64,000 nt of DNA from Gammaproteobacteria bacterium (GTDB lineage Bacteria; Pseudomonadota; Gammaproteobacteria; Arenicellales; Arenicellaceae): NCBI GenBank assembly GCA_022447525.1, contig JAKVBA010000009.1, forward strand, positions 1-64,000. Reading direction: 5' to 3'. Below are positions 45,865 through 55,126 of this stretch, in pieces (within the stretch, counting starts at the first letter, position 1; each line of letters starts with the position of its first letter). A program made the position numbers and the translations under genes. Under the pieces are notes generated by a model, which ran no database searches, was not told where the DNA came from, and worked only from the letters and a program-made list of their open reading frames with translations.

Positions 45865-46530
45865 TTAATGATTAAATTTGCCACTGATTAAGAATGCCTT
45901 CACTTGATCGATTACACTGTCTTTTTGCATCATAAACGTATGATCGAATGGCACGACTATATGATCTGTTTGCCCCTGTAAGTGGGAACGCTCTACACTC
46001 ACTTTGCCATCGTGATCACCACTTATGAGTGTGTCAAAAAAAGGATTGTTGCTCTTGCTTCCAGCGATAATCCCGACGTTGAAGTTGGAGGGGTAATCAC
46101 CGTTAGGCCGCAATGAGTTTGGCTTACTGTTAGCAGACGTGCCCAGTTGTATCCCAGCTGGACCATTAACTGTTTTAAAAATTGAAGCCAACAAAGGTTT
46201 GCTTGTGAAAAAGTCGACTAGCTCGCTACCTTGGTTTGGCGGCCCTAGCATGACGGTATTGCCGAGATTATCAATTGTATGATTACTCAGGTATTGGCGC
46301 ACTAGAATACCGCCCATGGAGTGAGTGACGAAATGCACTTTATTTGCGTCACGACACTTTTCCAAACTCGGCCTTATCGCAATTTCGGCTAGAGCTTCAA
46401 TGGAATATCGGCGCGAGGGATAGCCTGTGTTAATCACCCTATAATCGGATTTTAATGAGCTCGCTATCTTGTGTAGGGAGAACCTAGTTCTACCAAGTCC
46501 ATGCAGAAGAATAACCGCTTCTTTACCCAT
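45865..46530 (-). CDS. Alpha/beta hydrolase (lipase-like)
   Basis: A 221-residue alpha/beta hydrolase. The oxyanion HG motif is AVILLHGLGRTRFS, the nucleophile elbow is VTHSMGGILVRQYL (GxSxG with the first Gly replaced by Thr-His), the acid is probably in SGDHDGKVSVE and the His in VPFDHTFMM. It resembles PGAP1/DUF676-like lipases. No signal peptide. Its ATG shares the A of the crotonase stop (TAATG), so it is translationally coupled to it. Confidence 0.82.
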   Translation of the reverse strand: MGKEAVILLHGLGRTRFSLHKIASSLKSDYRVINTGYPSRRYSIEALAEIAIRPSLEKCRDANKVHFVTHSMGGILVRQYLSNHTIDNLGNTVMLGPPNQGSELVDFFTSKPLLASIFKTVNGPAGIQLGTSANSKPNSLRPNGDYPSNFNVGIIAGSKSNNPFFDTLISGDHDGKVSVERSHLQGQTDHIVVPFDHTFMMQKDSVIDQVKAFLISGKFNH

Positions 46531-47285
46531 TAGCTGCCAAAGCCTTTTAGGCGTGCAACGGTATCTGTAATTTCGCTAAACTCCAGCGCATTTTCACTTT
46601 GTAGTGCCTCCTCTAAGGGCAGATTTTCCTCACTGAGTTGGTATAACTTTTTGTATGCGTTTACTGCGCCGGGGCTGGCTTTAGCGATTTGTTGTGCGAG
46701 TTCTTTAGTGCGTTCCTCTAGCCCCTCTGGCGTCGCAAGAGATTCGTTAGCTAAGCCCCACGTGACGGCATCTACGCCACTAAACACCGCGGCGCTATAT
46801 GAAAGTTGCCGAGCTCTCCTTACGCCAACTGCTCTGGCTAAGTTCTGAGCCATACCCCAAGTTGGACGCAGTCCCCATTGTGCGTGCGTGTCACCAAATT
46901 TTGTGCCGTCGCAGGTAAGTATGAAATCGCAGGATAGCGCAATCTCGAGGGCGCCGGTAAAACAGGCTCCATGGACTTGAGCTATCACTGGGAAATTAAA
47001 CTGTCGCAGACTCTTGGTAATGCCGTTTGCGACGTCATCGAATATATTACCAATTTTGCCCGATTGGGGCTCAACGCCTTGCAGAACTTTTAAATCAACG
47101 CCCGCCGAAAATGCTCGCCCCTCGCCTTTAATAATCACAACGTTTACGTTTGAATCAGACTCTGCCTCGTTCAAAGCTGTCTGTAACTCGTGAAGCATTG
47201 CTGGAGTGAAAGCATTTAGTGCATCAGGTCTATTTAGAGAGATAGTGCGTACCTGACCGTTATCGTTTATTGAAATGTGGGTCAT
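46530..47285 (-). CDS. Enoyl-CoA hydratase/isomerase family (crotonase)
   Basis: I chose the ATG at 47285, with AGGAG before it (MTHISINDNGQVRTISLNRPDALNAF), over the track Met 40 codons upstream. The 251-residue crotonase has GRAFSAGVDLKVLQ (oxyanion hole) and VHGACFTGALEIALSCDFI. The second canonical Glu position is not obvious (KFGDTHAQWGLRPTWG), so it may be an isomerase or hydrolase-type member and not a true hydratase. It lies 34 bases after uvrD. Confidence 0.87.
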   Translation of the reverse strand: MTHISINDNGQVRTISLNRPDALNAFTPAMLHELQTALNEAESDSNVNVVIIKGEGRAFSAGVDLKVLQGVEPQSGKIGNIFDDVANGITKSLRQFNFPVIAQVHGACFTGALEIALSCDFILTCDGTKFGDTHAQWGLRPTWGMAQNLARAVGVRRARQLSYSAAVFSGVDAVTWGLANESLATPEGLEERTKELAQQIAKASPGAVNAYKKLYQLSEENLPLEEALQSENALEFSEITDTVARLKGFGS

Positions 47286-47319
47286 AGAATCTCCTCTTGT
47301 TACTTCGTCTGTTGTTATT

Positions 47320-49494
47320 TTAAGCGGGTGTGAGATTAGCGTAGGCAAGTACCAGCCATTTACTACCCATCTCGGTAAAATTGACCTGTATTCTTGCGTA
47401 GTCACCGTTACCCTCTAAGTTGGTGACCATGCCTTCGCCAAACTTGGCGTGCGTAACTTGCATTCCCACACAGATCCCACTCTCGTGCTGACTTTGCGGA
47501 TCTACCCAATCAGAATGTCGTTGCACTGGCGCCGAATAGCTAGGCTTGGGTTTAGCTCTAATAGCAACCAGCAACTCGTCAGGGATTTCACTGAGAAACC
47601 TTGATGGGCTGGTGTATTTTTCTGAGCCATACAGTCGCCGCATCTCTGCATGACTGAGCCAGAGTTGTTGCATGGCACGGGTCATGCCTACATAGCATAA
47701 GCGACGCTCTTCCTCGAGCCGCCCTGAACCTTCGTCCAGTGAACGTTGGTGGGGGAAGAGCCCCTCTTCTAGACCGGTTAAAAACACCAATGGAAACTCC
47801 AAACCCTTTGCAGTATGCAGGCTCATGAGTTGAACACAGTCTTCCCACTCTTCAGCTTGTCCTTCGCCAGCCTCTAACGCTGCATGGGCGAGGAAGGAGG
47901 CCATTGGTGGCAAATCGTCTTCTGTTTCTTCGATCTCATAACCTCGAGCTGCGGTAACCAATTCTTGTAAGTTCTCCACTCGAGCCTGACCTTTTTCTCC
48001 TTTTTCTTTTTGAAAATGAGGTATCAATTGACTAAGATCCAACATGATTTCGATTTGTTGAAATAAGTCTTGATCAACTATTTGCGATCTAATTTCTTGG
48101 ATTAGATTGATGAACCCTGCCAACGCAGTAGCCGCACGACTTGAAAGCTGGCTGCTGGCAATGAGTTGATTTGCTGCATTCCATAAAGATATTTGATTAG
48201 CGCGTGCATACTCACGAACTTGATCTACTGTCTTGTTGCCGATTCCTCGCGTTGGTGTGTTTACAATGCGCTCAAACGAAGGGTCGTCGTCACTGCGAGT
48301 ACATATTCTTAAATACGCCAGAGCATCTTTAATTTCAGCTCTCTCAAAGAACCTTAATCCGCCGTAAACACGATAGGGCATACCGGCTTGCATGAGTTGC
48401 TCTTCAAAGATCCGCGATTGAGCATTGGAGCGATACAAGATGGCAACTTCATTTCGGGCGCCACCTTGGTTTATCCAGTTTTGTATTTGATCGATAACAA
48501 ATCGCGCTTCATCACGCTCGTCATACGCGGTGTAGAGCTTGACCGGTTCACCTTCTTCGCCAGCCGTCCATAGATTTTTCCCAAGACGTGTGTCGTTGTT
48601 TTGTATAACCGCATTGGCGGCATCCAAAATGCTAGTAGTGGACCGATAGTTTTGCTCCAGACGAACTGTTTGCGTATCGTTATAGTCTTGCTCAAATTGC
48701 AGGATATTTTCGACTTTAGCACCACGCCAACCATAGATACTTTGATCGTCATCGCCTACCGCAAACAAGTTCTTTGATTTCGCCGTTAGTAGTCTAAGCC
48801 AAGCGTATTGAATACTATTAGTATCCTGAAACTCATCTACCAATACATGCTGAAAGCGGTCCTGGTAACGCTGACGAAGTACTTCGTTGTTTTTAAGTAA
48901 CTCGTAGGCACGAAGCAAAAGCTCGGAAAAATCGATCAAACCGAATCGCTGACACAATGATTCGTAGTGACTGTAAATTGCCAGTAAGGTTTGTTGCTGG
49001 GGATCGTTGCTTTTAGGAATGTTGTGCGGCCGACGTCCTTCCTCTTTGTGGTTACTAATAAACCATTGGACTTGCCTTGGTGGCCAGTAAGCTTCATCAA
49101 GCGCCATTTCCTTTAAACAACGTTTGATCATCCTTAGTTGGTCGTCGCTGTCTAAAATTTGAAAAGCTTGTGGCAGATTGGCTTCTTGGTAATGTTGACG
49201 TAATAGCCGATGGGCAAGGCTATGAAAGGTGCCAATCCACATTCCCCCCATTGGAAGGCCAAGCATCTGCTCAATACGTCCACGCATTTCGCGGCTGGCT
49301 TTATTAGTGAAGGTAACCGCTAAGATAGAAAGGGGCGATACTCCGTGTGCCTCTACTAAATAGGCGATTCTCGATGTAAGTACACGCGTCTTGCCACTGC
49401 CCGCGCCTGCGAGTATTAATAAAGGACCCGGGGGCGCGGCAACGGCTTCGCGTTGTGCGTCGTTGAGCTCATCAAAAATATGAGAAACGTCCAT
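47320..49494 (-). CDS. uvrD: DNA helicase II UvrD
   Basis: SF1 helicase for nucleotide excision and mismatch repair. The start MDVSHIFDELNDAQREAVAAPPGPLLILAGAGSGKTRVLTSRIAYLVE matches UvrD, with Walker A GAGSGKT (30-36). Later motifs include VDEFQDTNSIQYAWLRLL, GDDDQSIYGWRGA, LEQNYRSTTSIL, SLHTAKGLEFPLVF and VGMTRAMQQLWL. The C-terminal Tudor-like domain is present (VTHAKFGEGMVTNLEGNGDYARIQVNF). It starts three bases after the glmS stop. Confidence 0.97.
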   Translation of the reverse strand: MDVSHIFDELNDAQREAVAAPPGPLLILAGAGSGKTRVLTSRIAYLVEAHGVSPLSILAVTFTNKASREMRGRIEQMLGLPMGGMWIGTFHSLAHRLLRQHYQEANLPQAFQILDSDDQLRMIKRCLKEMALDEAYWPPRQVQWFISNHKEEGRRPHNIPKSNDPQQQTLLAIYSHYESLCQRFGLIDFSELLLRAYELLKNNEVLRQRYQDRFQHVLVDEFQDTNSIQYAWLRLLTAKSKNLFAVGDDDQSIYGWRGAKVENILQFEQDYNDTQTVRLEQNYRSTTSILDAANAVIQNNDTRLGKNLWTAGEEGEPVKLYTAYDERDEARFVIDQIQNWINQGGARNEVAILYRSNAQSRIFEEQLMQAGMPYRVYGGLRFFERAEIKDALAYLRICTRSDDDPSFERIVNTPTRGIGNKTVDQVREYARANQISLWNAANQLIASSQLSSRAATALAGFINLIQEIRSQIVDQDLFQQIEIMLDLSQLIPHFQKEKGEKGQARVENLQELVTAARGYEIEETEDDLPPMASFLAHAALEAGEGQAEEWEDCVQLMSLHTAKGLEFPLVFLTGLEEGLFPHQRSLDEGSGRLEEERRLCYVGMTRAMQQLWLSHAEMRRLYGSEKYTSPSRFLSEIPDELLVAIRAKPKPSYSAPVQRHSDWVDPQSQHESGICVGMQVTHAKFGEGMVTNLEGNGDYARIQVNFTEMGSKWLVLAYANLTPA

Positions 49495-49497
49495 ACT

Positions 49498-51333
49498 CTA
49501 CTCTACGGTAACGGATTTGGCTAGGTTACGTGGTTTATCAATATCGGTACCCTTGATCAGGGCAACATGGTAAGCAAGTAGTTGTAAGGGAACCACGTAC
49601 AGCACTGGAGCAATGTAGTTATTCACTGGGGCCACGTTAAGAACCATGGTTTCTTCATCCGATATTAAGCCAGCCTGAGAGTCCGCGAACACGAAAAGTT
49701 TGCCACCGCGCGCGCGCACCTCTTCTAAATTTGATTTCAATTTTTCTAATAGCTCATCGTTCGGGGCGACCGCTACCACAGGCATGTCCTCATCGATTAG
49801 GGCCAAGGGCCCATGCTTTAGCTCACCAGCAGCATAAGCCTCGGCGTGAATGTAAGAGATCTCCTTTAATTTAAGGGCACCCTCCATTGCAATTGGATAG
49901 TGCGCGCCGCGGCCAAGGAACAGAGCGTGTTCTTTATTGCCAAAGTGCTTTGACATGCTAATGATGTCCTCTTCTAGATCAATCACGTTATCAATCATTT
50001 GGGGTAGGCTGCGTAATTCTTTAACGATTTCCGCTTCCATTGCATCGCCGGCTCGGCCGTTGCCAACTTTGCGACGACGCAAACAAATCGCCACCATAAG
50101 AAGCGTGACTAGTTGAGTCGTGAACGCTTTAGTTGAAGCCACGCCGATTTCACGACCAGCATGAGTAAAAATTGTGAGATCACTGGCCCTAACCAGAGAG
50201 CTCTCGGGCACGTTGCAAATACAGAGAGTATTGGAGTAACCAAGCGTTTTAGCCATTTCTAGTGCGGCCATTGTGTCTAGGGTTTCGCCAGACTGAGAGA
50301 TAGTCATAAACAGAGTGCCCTCATTGACCACGTGTTTGCGATAACGATATTCGCTGGCGATCTCCACATCACATTTAATACCAAACTCTTCAAACCAGTA
50401 GCGGGCAACTGATGCAGCATAGTAAGAGGTGCCACATGCAATTATTTTGAGCTCCTTGGCGCGGTCAAATATCTCTTGAGCCTCGTCGCCAAAGGCCATC
50501 TCAATTACGGACTTGGAACCCAGTCTGTCCTCCAGAGTTTCTGTGATAGCGCGAGTTTGTTCATGAATTTCTTTTTTCATGAAATGCGCGTAGCCCTCGA
50601 GTTCTGTTTCATCGTCACTGAGTGTGCTGATGATTACTTGTCGCTCCACAGGATTTCCTTGACGATCAAAAACTTCGACGCTCGATGGGGTTATCTTCGC
50701 AATATCGCCGTCTTCCATCACCATATATTTTTGCGACACTGGTATCAGAGCTGACATATCAGAAGCGATAAAATTCTCTTTCTCACCCAAACCGATCAAC
50801 AAAGGCGAGCCATTTCGGGCAGCAATCACAACGCCAGGCTCCTTTTTGGATACAACCCCCAGACCATAGGCGCCGCTTAATTCACTGATGGTGATTTGTA
50901 CTGCATTTAAGAGATCCAAGCCTTGCTGAGTATGCCAATCTATTTGATGGACAATCACTTCGGTGTCGGTTTCAGATCTGAAAGTAAACTCTTTTTCTTT
51001 TAGTTCCTCTCGTAGTTCTTGATGGTTTTCGATAATGCCGTTGTGCACCACAGCAATAGTCTGTGATGAGATGTGAGGGTGAGCATTATGCTCGGCTGGC
51101 TTGCCATGGGTTGCCCATCGTGTGTGAGCGATGCCGGTTGAGCCATCCACTGAATCACAAATGCTCTCAAGACTGGCCACACGGCCCACACTCCGACGCA
51201 GCACTAGATCACACTTTTTATCGATGACGGCTAAGCCCGCAGAGTCATAGCCTCTGTACTCAAGTCGTTTGAGGCCGTCGATCAGGATGGGGGTTACATC
51301 ACGGCCTGATGCCGCGCCTACTATTCCACACAT
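49498..51333 (-). CDS. glmS: Glutamine-fructose-6-phosphate aminotransferase GlmS
   Basis: Makes glucosamine-6-phosphate from fructose-6-phosphate and glutamine, the first step to UDP-GlcNAc. The N-terminal Ntn glutaminase domain starts with catalytic Cys2 (MCGIVGAASGRDVTPILIDGLKRLEYRGYDSAG). Two SIS domains follow, with CGTSYYAASVARYWFEE and TISQSGETLDTMAALE, and the C-terminus KSVTVE. 611 residues. It sits eight bases after glmU, as in many proteobacteria. Confidence 0.98.
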   Translation of the reverse strand: MCGIVGAASGRDVTPILIDGLKRLEYRGYDSAGLAVIDKKCDLVLRRSVGRVASLESICDSVDGSTGIAHTRWATHGKPAEHNAHPHISSQTIAVVHNGIIENHQELREELKEKEFTFRSETDTEVIVHQIDWHTQQGLDLLNAVQITISELSGAYGLGVVSKKEPGVVIAARNGSPLLIGLGEKENFIASDMSALIPVSQKYMVMEDGDIAKITPSSVEVFDRQGNPVERQVIISTLSDDETELEGYAHFMKKEIHEQTRAITETLEDRLGSKSVIEMAFGDEAQEIFDRAKELKIIACGTSYYAASVARYWFEEFGIKCDVEIASEYRYRKHVVNEGTLFMTISQSGETLDTMAALEMAKTLGYSNTLCICNVPESSLVRASDLTIFTHAGREIGVASTKAFTTQLVTLLMVAICLRRRKVGNGRAGDAMEAEIVKELRSLPQMIDNVIDLEEDIISMSKHFGNKEHALFLGRGAHYPIAMEGALKLKEISYIHAEAYAAGELKHGPLALIDEDMPVVAVAPNDELLEKLKSNLEEVRARGGKLFVFADSQAGLISDEETMVLNVAPVNNYIAPVLYVVPLQLLAYHVALIKGTDIDKPRNLAKSVTVE

Positions 51334-51341
51334 AAAAAATC

Positions 51342-52730
51342 CTATTTATTCTTTTTGACAGGGCGTTGCCAGCCCTTAATTTCTCGTTGTTTACCACGGC
51401 TGATAGCCAATACACCTTCTGCAACATTGGAGGTTATCGTTGACCCTGCCGCAACGGTGGCCCCGTCTTCAATCTTAACTGGTGCAATCAGTTGGCAATC
51501 TGAGCCGACGAAGACATCTTTACCTATTTCAGTTTTGTGTTTATTTGCGCCATCGTAGTTGCAGGTAATAACTCCAGCTCCGATATTGGTATTTTCACCC
51601 ACCTTGGCGTCTCCAACGTAGCTTAAGTGGTTTACCTTGGTTCCAAAGGAGAGTTGCGCGTTTTTGGTTTCAACAAAATTACCAATTTTTACGCCATCAG
51701 CCAGTTTGCTTCCTGGTCTTAAACGGGCGAACGGCCCCACCTGGGAACGAGCTCCTACTACAGCGTTCTCAATTACGGTATTGGCATAGATTTGCACGCC
51801 GTCTGCAATTTCGCTGTTGATGATATGGCAGTTGGGCCCGATTTGGACATTGTTGCCTATTTGAGTTTTGCCCTCGATAACGCAATTCACATCAACAATG
51901 GTATCAGCGCCAATTGAAACTAACCCTCTTATATCTATTCGGCTTGGATCAATGATGGTGACCCCATCTCTCATCAATTGGGCAGCCAGCCTTTGCTGAT
52001 AGATTCGCTCGGCTGCTGCTAATTGGACTCTGTCGTTAATTCCATTAACTTCGTCGTTTTCATGGGGCTGCAGTGTAGTGATTGGGTCGCCAGCTTTATA
52101 GGCAATTTCAACGACGTCGGTAAGGTAATACTCCTGCTGATTATTGTTGTTTCCAACCTGTGATAGCCAATCACTTAGTCTACTCTTGCGGGCACAGATT
52201 ATTCCTGAGTTAATTTCCGTTATACGCTTTTGCTCGGCCGATGCATCTTTTTCTTCCACAATTCCAGATACGGCCTGAGATTCATCGCGAGTAATTCTGC
52301 CAAGTCCAAATGGATTTTCAACAATCGCCGTAAGAACGGTTAGGGTGTGTGATTGCATAGACTCGACAAGTTGTCTTAAAGTGTTTGTCTGTATTAGTGG
52401 CACGTCGGCTGTCAGCATTAGCACATTTGCATTAGCTGGGATGTTCGGTAGTGCATGATTTACCGCATCGCCAGTGCCTAGTTGTTCCTTTTGGGTTACA
52501 AATGTTAATGAACTACCATTCGCTATATCTGCAAACTCATCGATAACTAGTTCTTTGCCATGGCCTACCACTACATGAATCTGAGCCGGTTCGAGTTCTA
52601 ACGAAGTTGTAATTACATGGTCCAAAAGTGTGCGGCCTGCTACTTTATGAAGCACTTTGGGTGTGTTCGAATGCATCCGGCTGCCTTTGCCAGCTGCTAA
52701 AATGACCACATGCAGAGGATTGTTGCTCAT
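51342..52730 (-). CDS. glmU: Bifunctional GlmU (uridyltransferase/acetyltransferase)
   Basis: Acetylates glucosamine-1-phosphate and couples it to UTP, giving UDP-GlcNAc for peptidoglycan and LPS. The N-terminal pyrophosphorylase domain has VVILAAGKGSRMHSNTPKVLHKVAG. The C-terminal left-handed beta-helix has hexapeptide repeats (ADGVQIYANTVIENAVVGARSQVGPFARLRPG) and the NYDGANKHKTEIG active-site block. 462 residues. First gene of glmU-glmS-uvrD-crotonase-hydrolase. Confidence 0.98.
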   Translation of the reverse strand: MSNNPLHVVILAAGKGSRMHSNTPKVLHKVAGRTLLDHVITTSLELEPAQIHVVVGHGKELVIDEFADIANGSSLTFVTQKEQLGTGDAVNHALPNIPANANVLMLTADVPLIQTNTLRQLVESMQSHTLTVLTAIVENPFGLGRITRDESQAVSGIVEEKDASAEQKRITEINSGIICARKSRLSDWLSQVGNNNNQQEYYLTDVVEIAYKAGDPITTLQPHENDEVNGINDRVQLAAAERIYQQRLAAQLMRDGVTIIDPSRIDIRGLVSIGADTIVDVNCVIEGKTQIGNNVQIGPNCHIINSEIADGVQIYANTVIENAVVGARSQVGPFARLRPGSKLADGVKIGNFVETKNAQLSFGTKVNHLSYVGDAKVGENTNIGAGVITCNYDGANKHKTEIGKDVFVGSDCQLIAPVKIEDGATVAAGSTITSNVAEGVLAISRGKQREIKGWQRPVKKNK

Positions 52731-52904
52731 GAGGGTCGACTAACATTGGTTCGAGTAAACATAGATTTTATTCTAGCAAACACTGACAATTCTAAGTAGC
52801 CAAAATCCTAATCCTTTGTGTCTGTGTTACATCATATGGGTTTGCGCTAATAAATAGGATCGCATAAATGGTTTGATTGTGGTTTGGCAGGTCGCTGTTG
52901 AGGC

Positions 52905-52910
52905 TATAAT
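52905..52910 (+). promoter_or_regulatory. Candidate -10 box for pdxA-rsmA
   Basis: A perfect TATAAT lies 30 bases before the pdxA start. The -35 region (around TTTGGC) is weak, so this is a candidate only. Confidence 0.4.
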
Positions 52911-52940
52911 AACGGGATTTTAAGATTAAAGAGTTAGACC

Positions 52941-53885
52941 TTGAGACCAATTGCATACACAGTCGGAGAGCCAGCGGGTATCGGAATAGATATTTTGCTA
53001 ACCCTTGCTAAGGCTGAAGACCTCTCTGGTGTTTGTGTGCTGGGCGACAAAGATGCAATACTAGCGCGGGCAGAGCGCCTTAAGCTTCCGTTCCCAAAAG
53101 AAATTTATATTGAACACATCAGTGTAGCCAAGCCAGAGGTATGTGGGGCCCCAGCTCGAGACAATAGTCAAGGTGTGCTAAATATGCTTAATGTGGCTAT
53201 TGATGGGTGCGTCGCGGGTGATTTCTCGGCGATGGTCACTGGCCCCTTGCATAAAGGCATAATCAATGAAGCTGGAATATCCTTTTCTGGCCACACTGAA
53301 TACCTTGCAGAGCGCACCGGAGCACCGTTGCCGGTCATGCTTCTTGCTACAGAAACTTTACGGGTGGCGTTGGTAACAACGCATATTCCGTTGAGAGATG
53401 TGGCGGATGCAATTTCTGAGGGGCTCGTTGTTGATATATGCGCAATAATACATCGAGATTTGCGGGCTAAATATGGGCTTAATTCCCCTAGAATTTTAGT
53501 GTGTGGCCTTAACCCGCACGCAGGCGAGGGAGGGCATCTTGGTATGGAGGAAATCGAAGTTATCGAACCTGCTTTGGATACTCTTAGAGCGCGAGGTATA
53601 GACGTGGTGGGACCACTACCCGCCGATACACTGTTTACTCCTAAATATCTAGAGCGAGCTGATGTTGCGGTTGCGATGTATCATGATCAGGGTCTGCCAG
53701 TACTTAAATCTCATGGCTTTGGCAGAGCTGCGAATATCACGCTGGGTTTACCAATTATTAGAACGTCGGTTGATCATGGCACGGCATTTGATCTCGCTGG
53801 TACGGGCAATGTTGACACTGGAAGTCTGTTGACTGCGATAAATGTAGCCAGGCAAATGGTCGAAGCGACCAAAATATTAGGATAA
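52941..53885 (+). CDS. pdxA: 4-hydroxythreonine-4-phosphate dehydrogenase PdxA
   Basis: NAD-dependent enzyme of the deoxyxylulose-5-phosphate route to pyridoxal phosphate. The start is TTG; no ATG lies near the conserved N-terminus RPIAYTVGEPAGIGIDILL. Metal and substrate motifs include TGPLHKGIINEAGISFSGHTEYLAE, LNPHAGEGGHLGMEE and VAMYHDQGLPVLKSHGF. 314 residues. It precedes rsmA by only three bases, the standard pdxA-rsmA pairing. Confidence 0.95.
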   Translation: MRPIAYTVGEPAGIGIDILLTLAKAEDLSGVCVLGDKDAILARAERLKLPFPKEIYIEHISVAKPEVCGAPARDNSQGVLNMLNVAIDGCVAGDFSAMVTGPLHKGIINEAGISFSGHTEYLAERTGAPLPVMLLATETLRVALVTTHIPLRDVADAISEGLVVDICAIIHRDLRAKYGLNSPRILVCGLNPHAGEGGHLGMEEIEVIEPALDTLRARGIDVVGPLPADTLFTPKYLERADVAVAMYHDQGLPVLKSHGFGRAANITLGLPIIRTSVDHGTAFDLAGTGNVDTGSLLTAINVARQMVEATKILG

Positions 53886-53888
53886 AAC

Positions 53889-54683
53889 ATGACTCAATTC
53901 GCAGCTCCTAGGAAGTCTCTTGGTCAAAACTTTCTACAAGACCCCAATATAATTAATAAAATTGTGGCCGCATTGTCTGTTGGAGCGGAGGACGTTGTTT
54001 TGGAAATTGGTCCTGGGCGCGGCGCTTTAACTGAGCGGTTGTTGGACTTGACCAAAGATTTACATCTGGTGGAGTTTGATCGAGATTTAGTTGAGTATTG
54101 GCAGACACGTCAAGAGAGTTTCTCTGGGCTTGTTGTCCACGGCGCAGATATTTTGCGGTTTGATCTCAGTCAAATTACCCAAATTATTGATGCGCCTTTG
54201 AAGATCATAGGTAATCTTCCGTATAACATTTCAAGTCCGGTTTTGTTTCATCTGATGAAGTATGCGGATGATGTCGATTGTCAGGTGGTAATGTTGCAAA
54301 AAGAGGTTGTACAAAGAATGTCGGCCTCACCGGGAGGAAAGGACTATGGTCGGCTGTCGGTTATGTTGCAGCAAAGGTACGATATTGAGTACTTGTTTAC
54401 AGTACCTCCTGGTGCTTTTTTTCCTCCGCCAAAGGTGGAGTCGGCGATAGCTCGTTTAACACCCCTAACAAAAATTAACCATCCGGTCGAAGATAATATT
54501 GTGTTCGAAAAAGTGGTTAAGCAAGCATTTTCTCAGCGCCGAAAAACATTAAGAAATACACTGAAAGGAATATTGAGTGCTGATCAAATTGAGTCTCTGT
54601 CGATAAATCCTACCGCAAGAGCAGAGACCTTGTCAGTAAAAGATTTTGTGGCGCTCGCTAACCTTGCGGCTAAAGACGTTTAA
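53889..54683 (+). CDS. rsmA: 16S rRNA dimethyltransferase RsmA (KsgA)
   Basis: Dimethylates A1518 and A1519 of 16S rRNA during small-subunit maturation. Motifs are RKSLGQNFLQDPNIINKIV, VLEIGPGRGALTERLLD, HGADILRFDL, IIGNLPYNISSPVLFHL and VPPGAFFPPPKVESAIARL, with the family ending FSQRRKTLRNTLKGIL. 264 residues. Co-transcribed with pdxA. Confidence 0.97.
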   Translation: MTQFAAPRKSLGQNFLQDPNIINKIVAALSVGAEDVVLEIGPGRGALTERLLDLTKDLHLVEFDRDLVEYWQTRQESFSGLVVHGADILRFDLSQITQIIDAPLKIIGNLPYNISSPVLFHLMKYADDVDCQVVMLQKEVVQRMSASPGGKDYGRLSVMLQQRYDIEYLFTVPPGAFFPPPKVESAIARLTPLTKINHPVEDNIVFEKVVKQAFSQRRKTLRNTLKGILSADQIESLSINPTARAETLSVKDFVALANLAAKDV

Positions 54684-54708
54684 TTTTGTTTTTATCGAGT
54701 TAAAACGC

Positions 54709-54737
54709 TTGATCGTGCCACTTTTATCGCCTACTAT
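54709..54737 (+). promoter_or_regulatory. Candidate sigma-70 promoter of rpmE
   Basis: TTGATC and TACTAT are separated by exactly 17 bases, 66 bases before the rpmE ATG. Both hexamers are one or two bases off consensus. Confidence 0.55.
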
Positions 54738-54802
54738 CGCGCTCCCTGACTAATGAATTCGCGCAAAATCACGAATTCGATCTCGAAACATCGGAGAAAA
54801 TC

Positions 54803-55006
54803 ATGAAAGCAAATACTCATCCAGAGTACGACACGATAAACGTGACTTGTGCTTGCGGAAATACTTTTCAAACAGGATCAACTTTAGGAAAAGATCTTAC
54901 TGTTGAGATCTGCTCTGAATGCCACCCGTTTTATACAGGTAAGCAAAAAGTAATGGACACTGAAGGGCGCGTGGGTCGCTTCAAGTCTCGTTACGGGAAA
55001 AAATAA
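54803..55006 (+). CDS. rpmE: 50S ribosomal protein L31
   Basis: Zinc-binding form of L31, 67 residues, with cysteines C16, C18, C37 and C40 ([12 protein letters not shown] and [14 protein letters not shown]). It joins the two ribosomal subunits at bridge B1b. The cysteine-containing type suggests zinc storage; no cysteine-free paralogue lies in this window. GGAG stands before the ATG. It ends with a strong terminator. Confidence 0.97.
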   Translation: MKANTHPEYDTINVTCACGNTFQTGSTLGKDLTVEICSECHPFYTGKQKVMDTEGRVGRFKSRYGKK

Positions 55007-55044
55007 ATCTGAGTGCTTTAGCAACAAGCTAAAATATTTAGAGC

Positions 55045-55071
55045 AAAAAGGCGCCAAAAGGCGCCTTTTTT
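55045..55071 (+). terminator. Bidirectional terminator between rpmE and xthA
   Basis: AAAAAGGCGCC, a four-base loop, GGCGCCTTTTTT. The stem and both tails are symmetric, so it can stop transcription of rpmE (plus) and xthA (minus). Confidence 0.9.
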
Positions 55072-55126
55072 GATGCTGCTTTGAATGCCCACAAATGTTT
55101 GCAGTAGTAGGGGCGAGTTGATTCTA

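Noticed and set aside
47588-47848. 86-residue ORF inside uvrD
   Set aside because: Shadow frame of a highly conserved gene.
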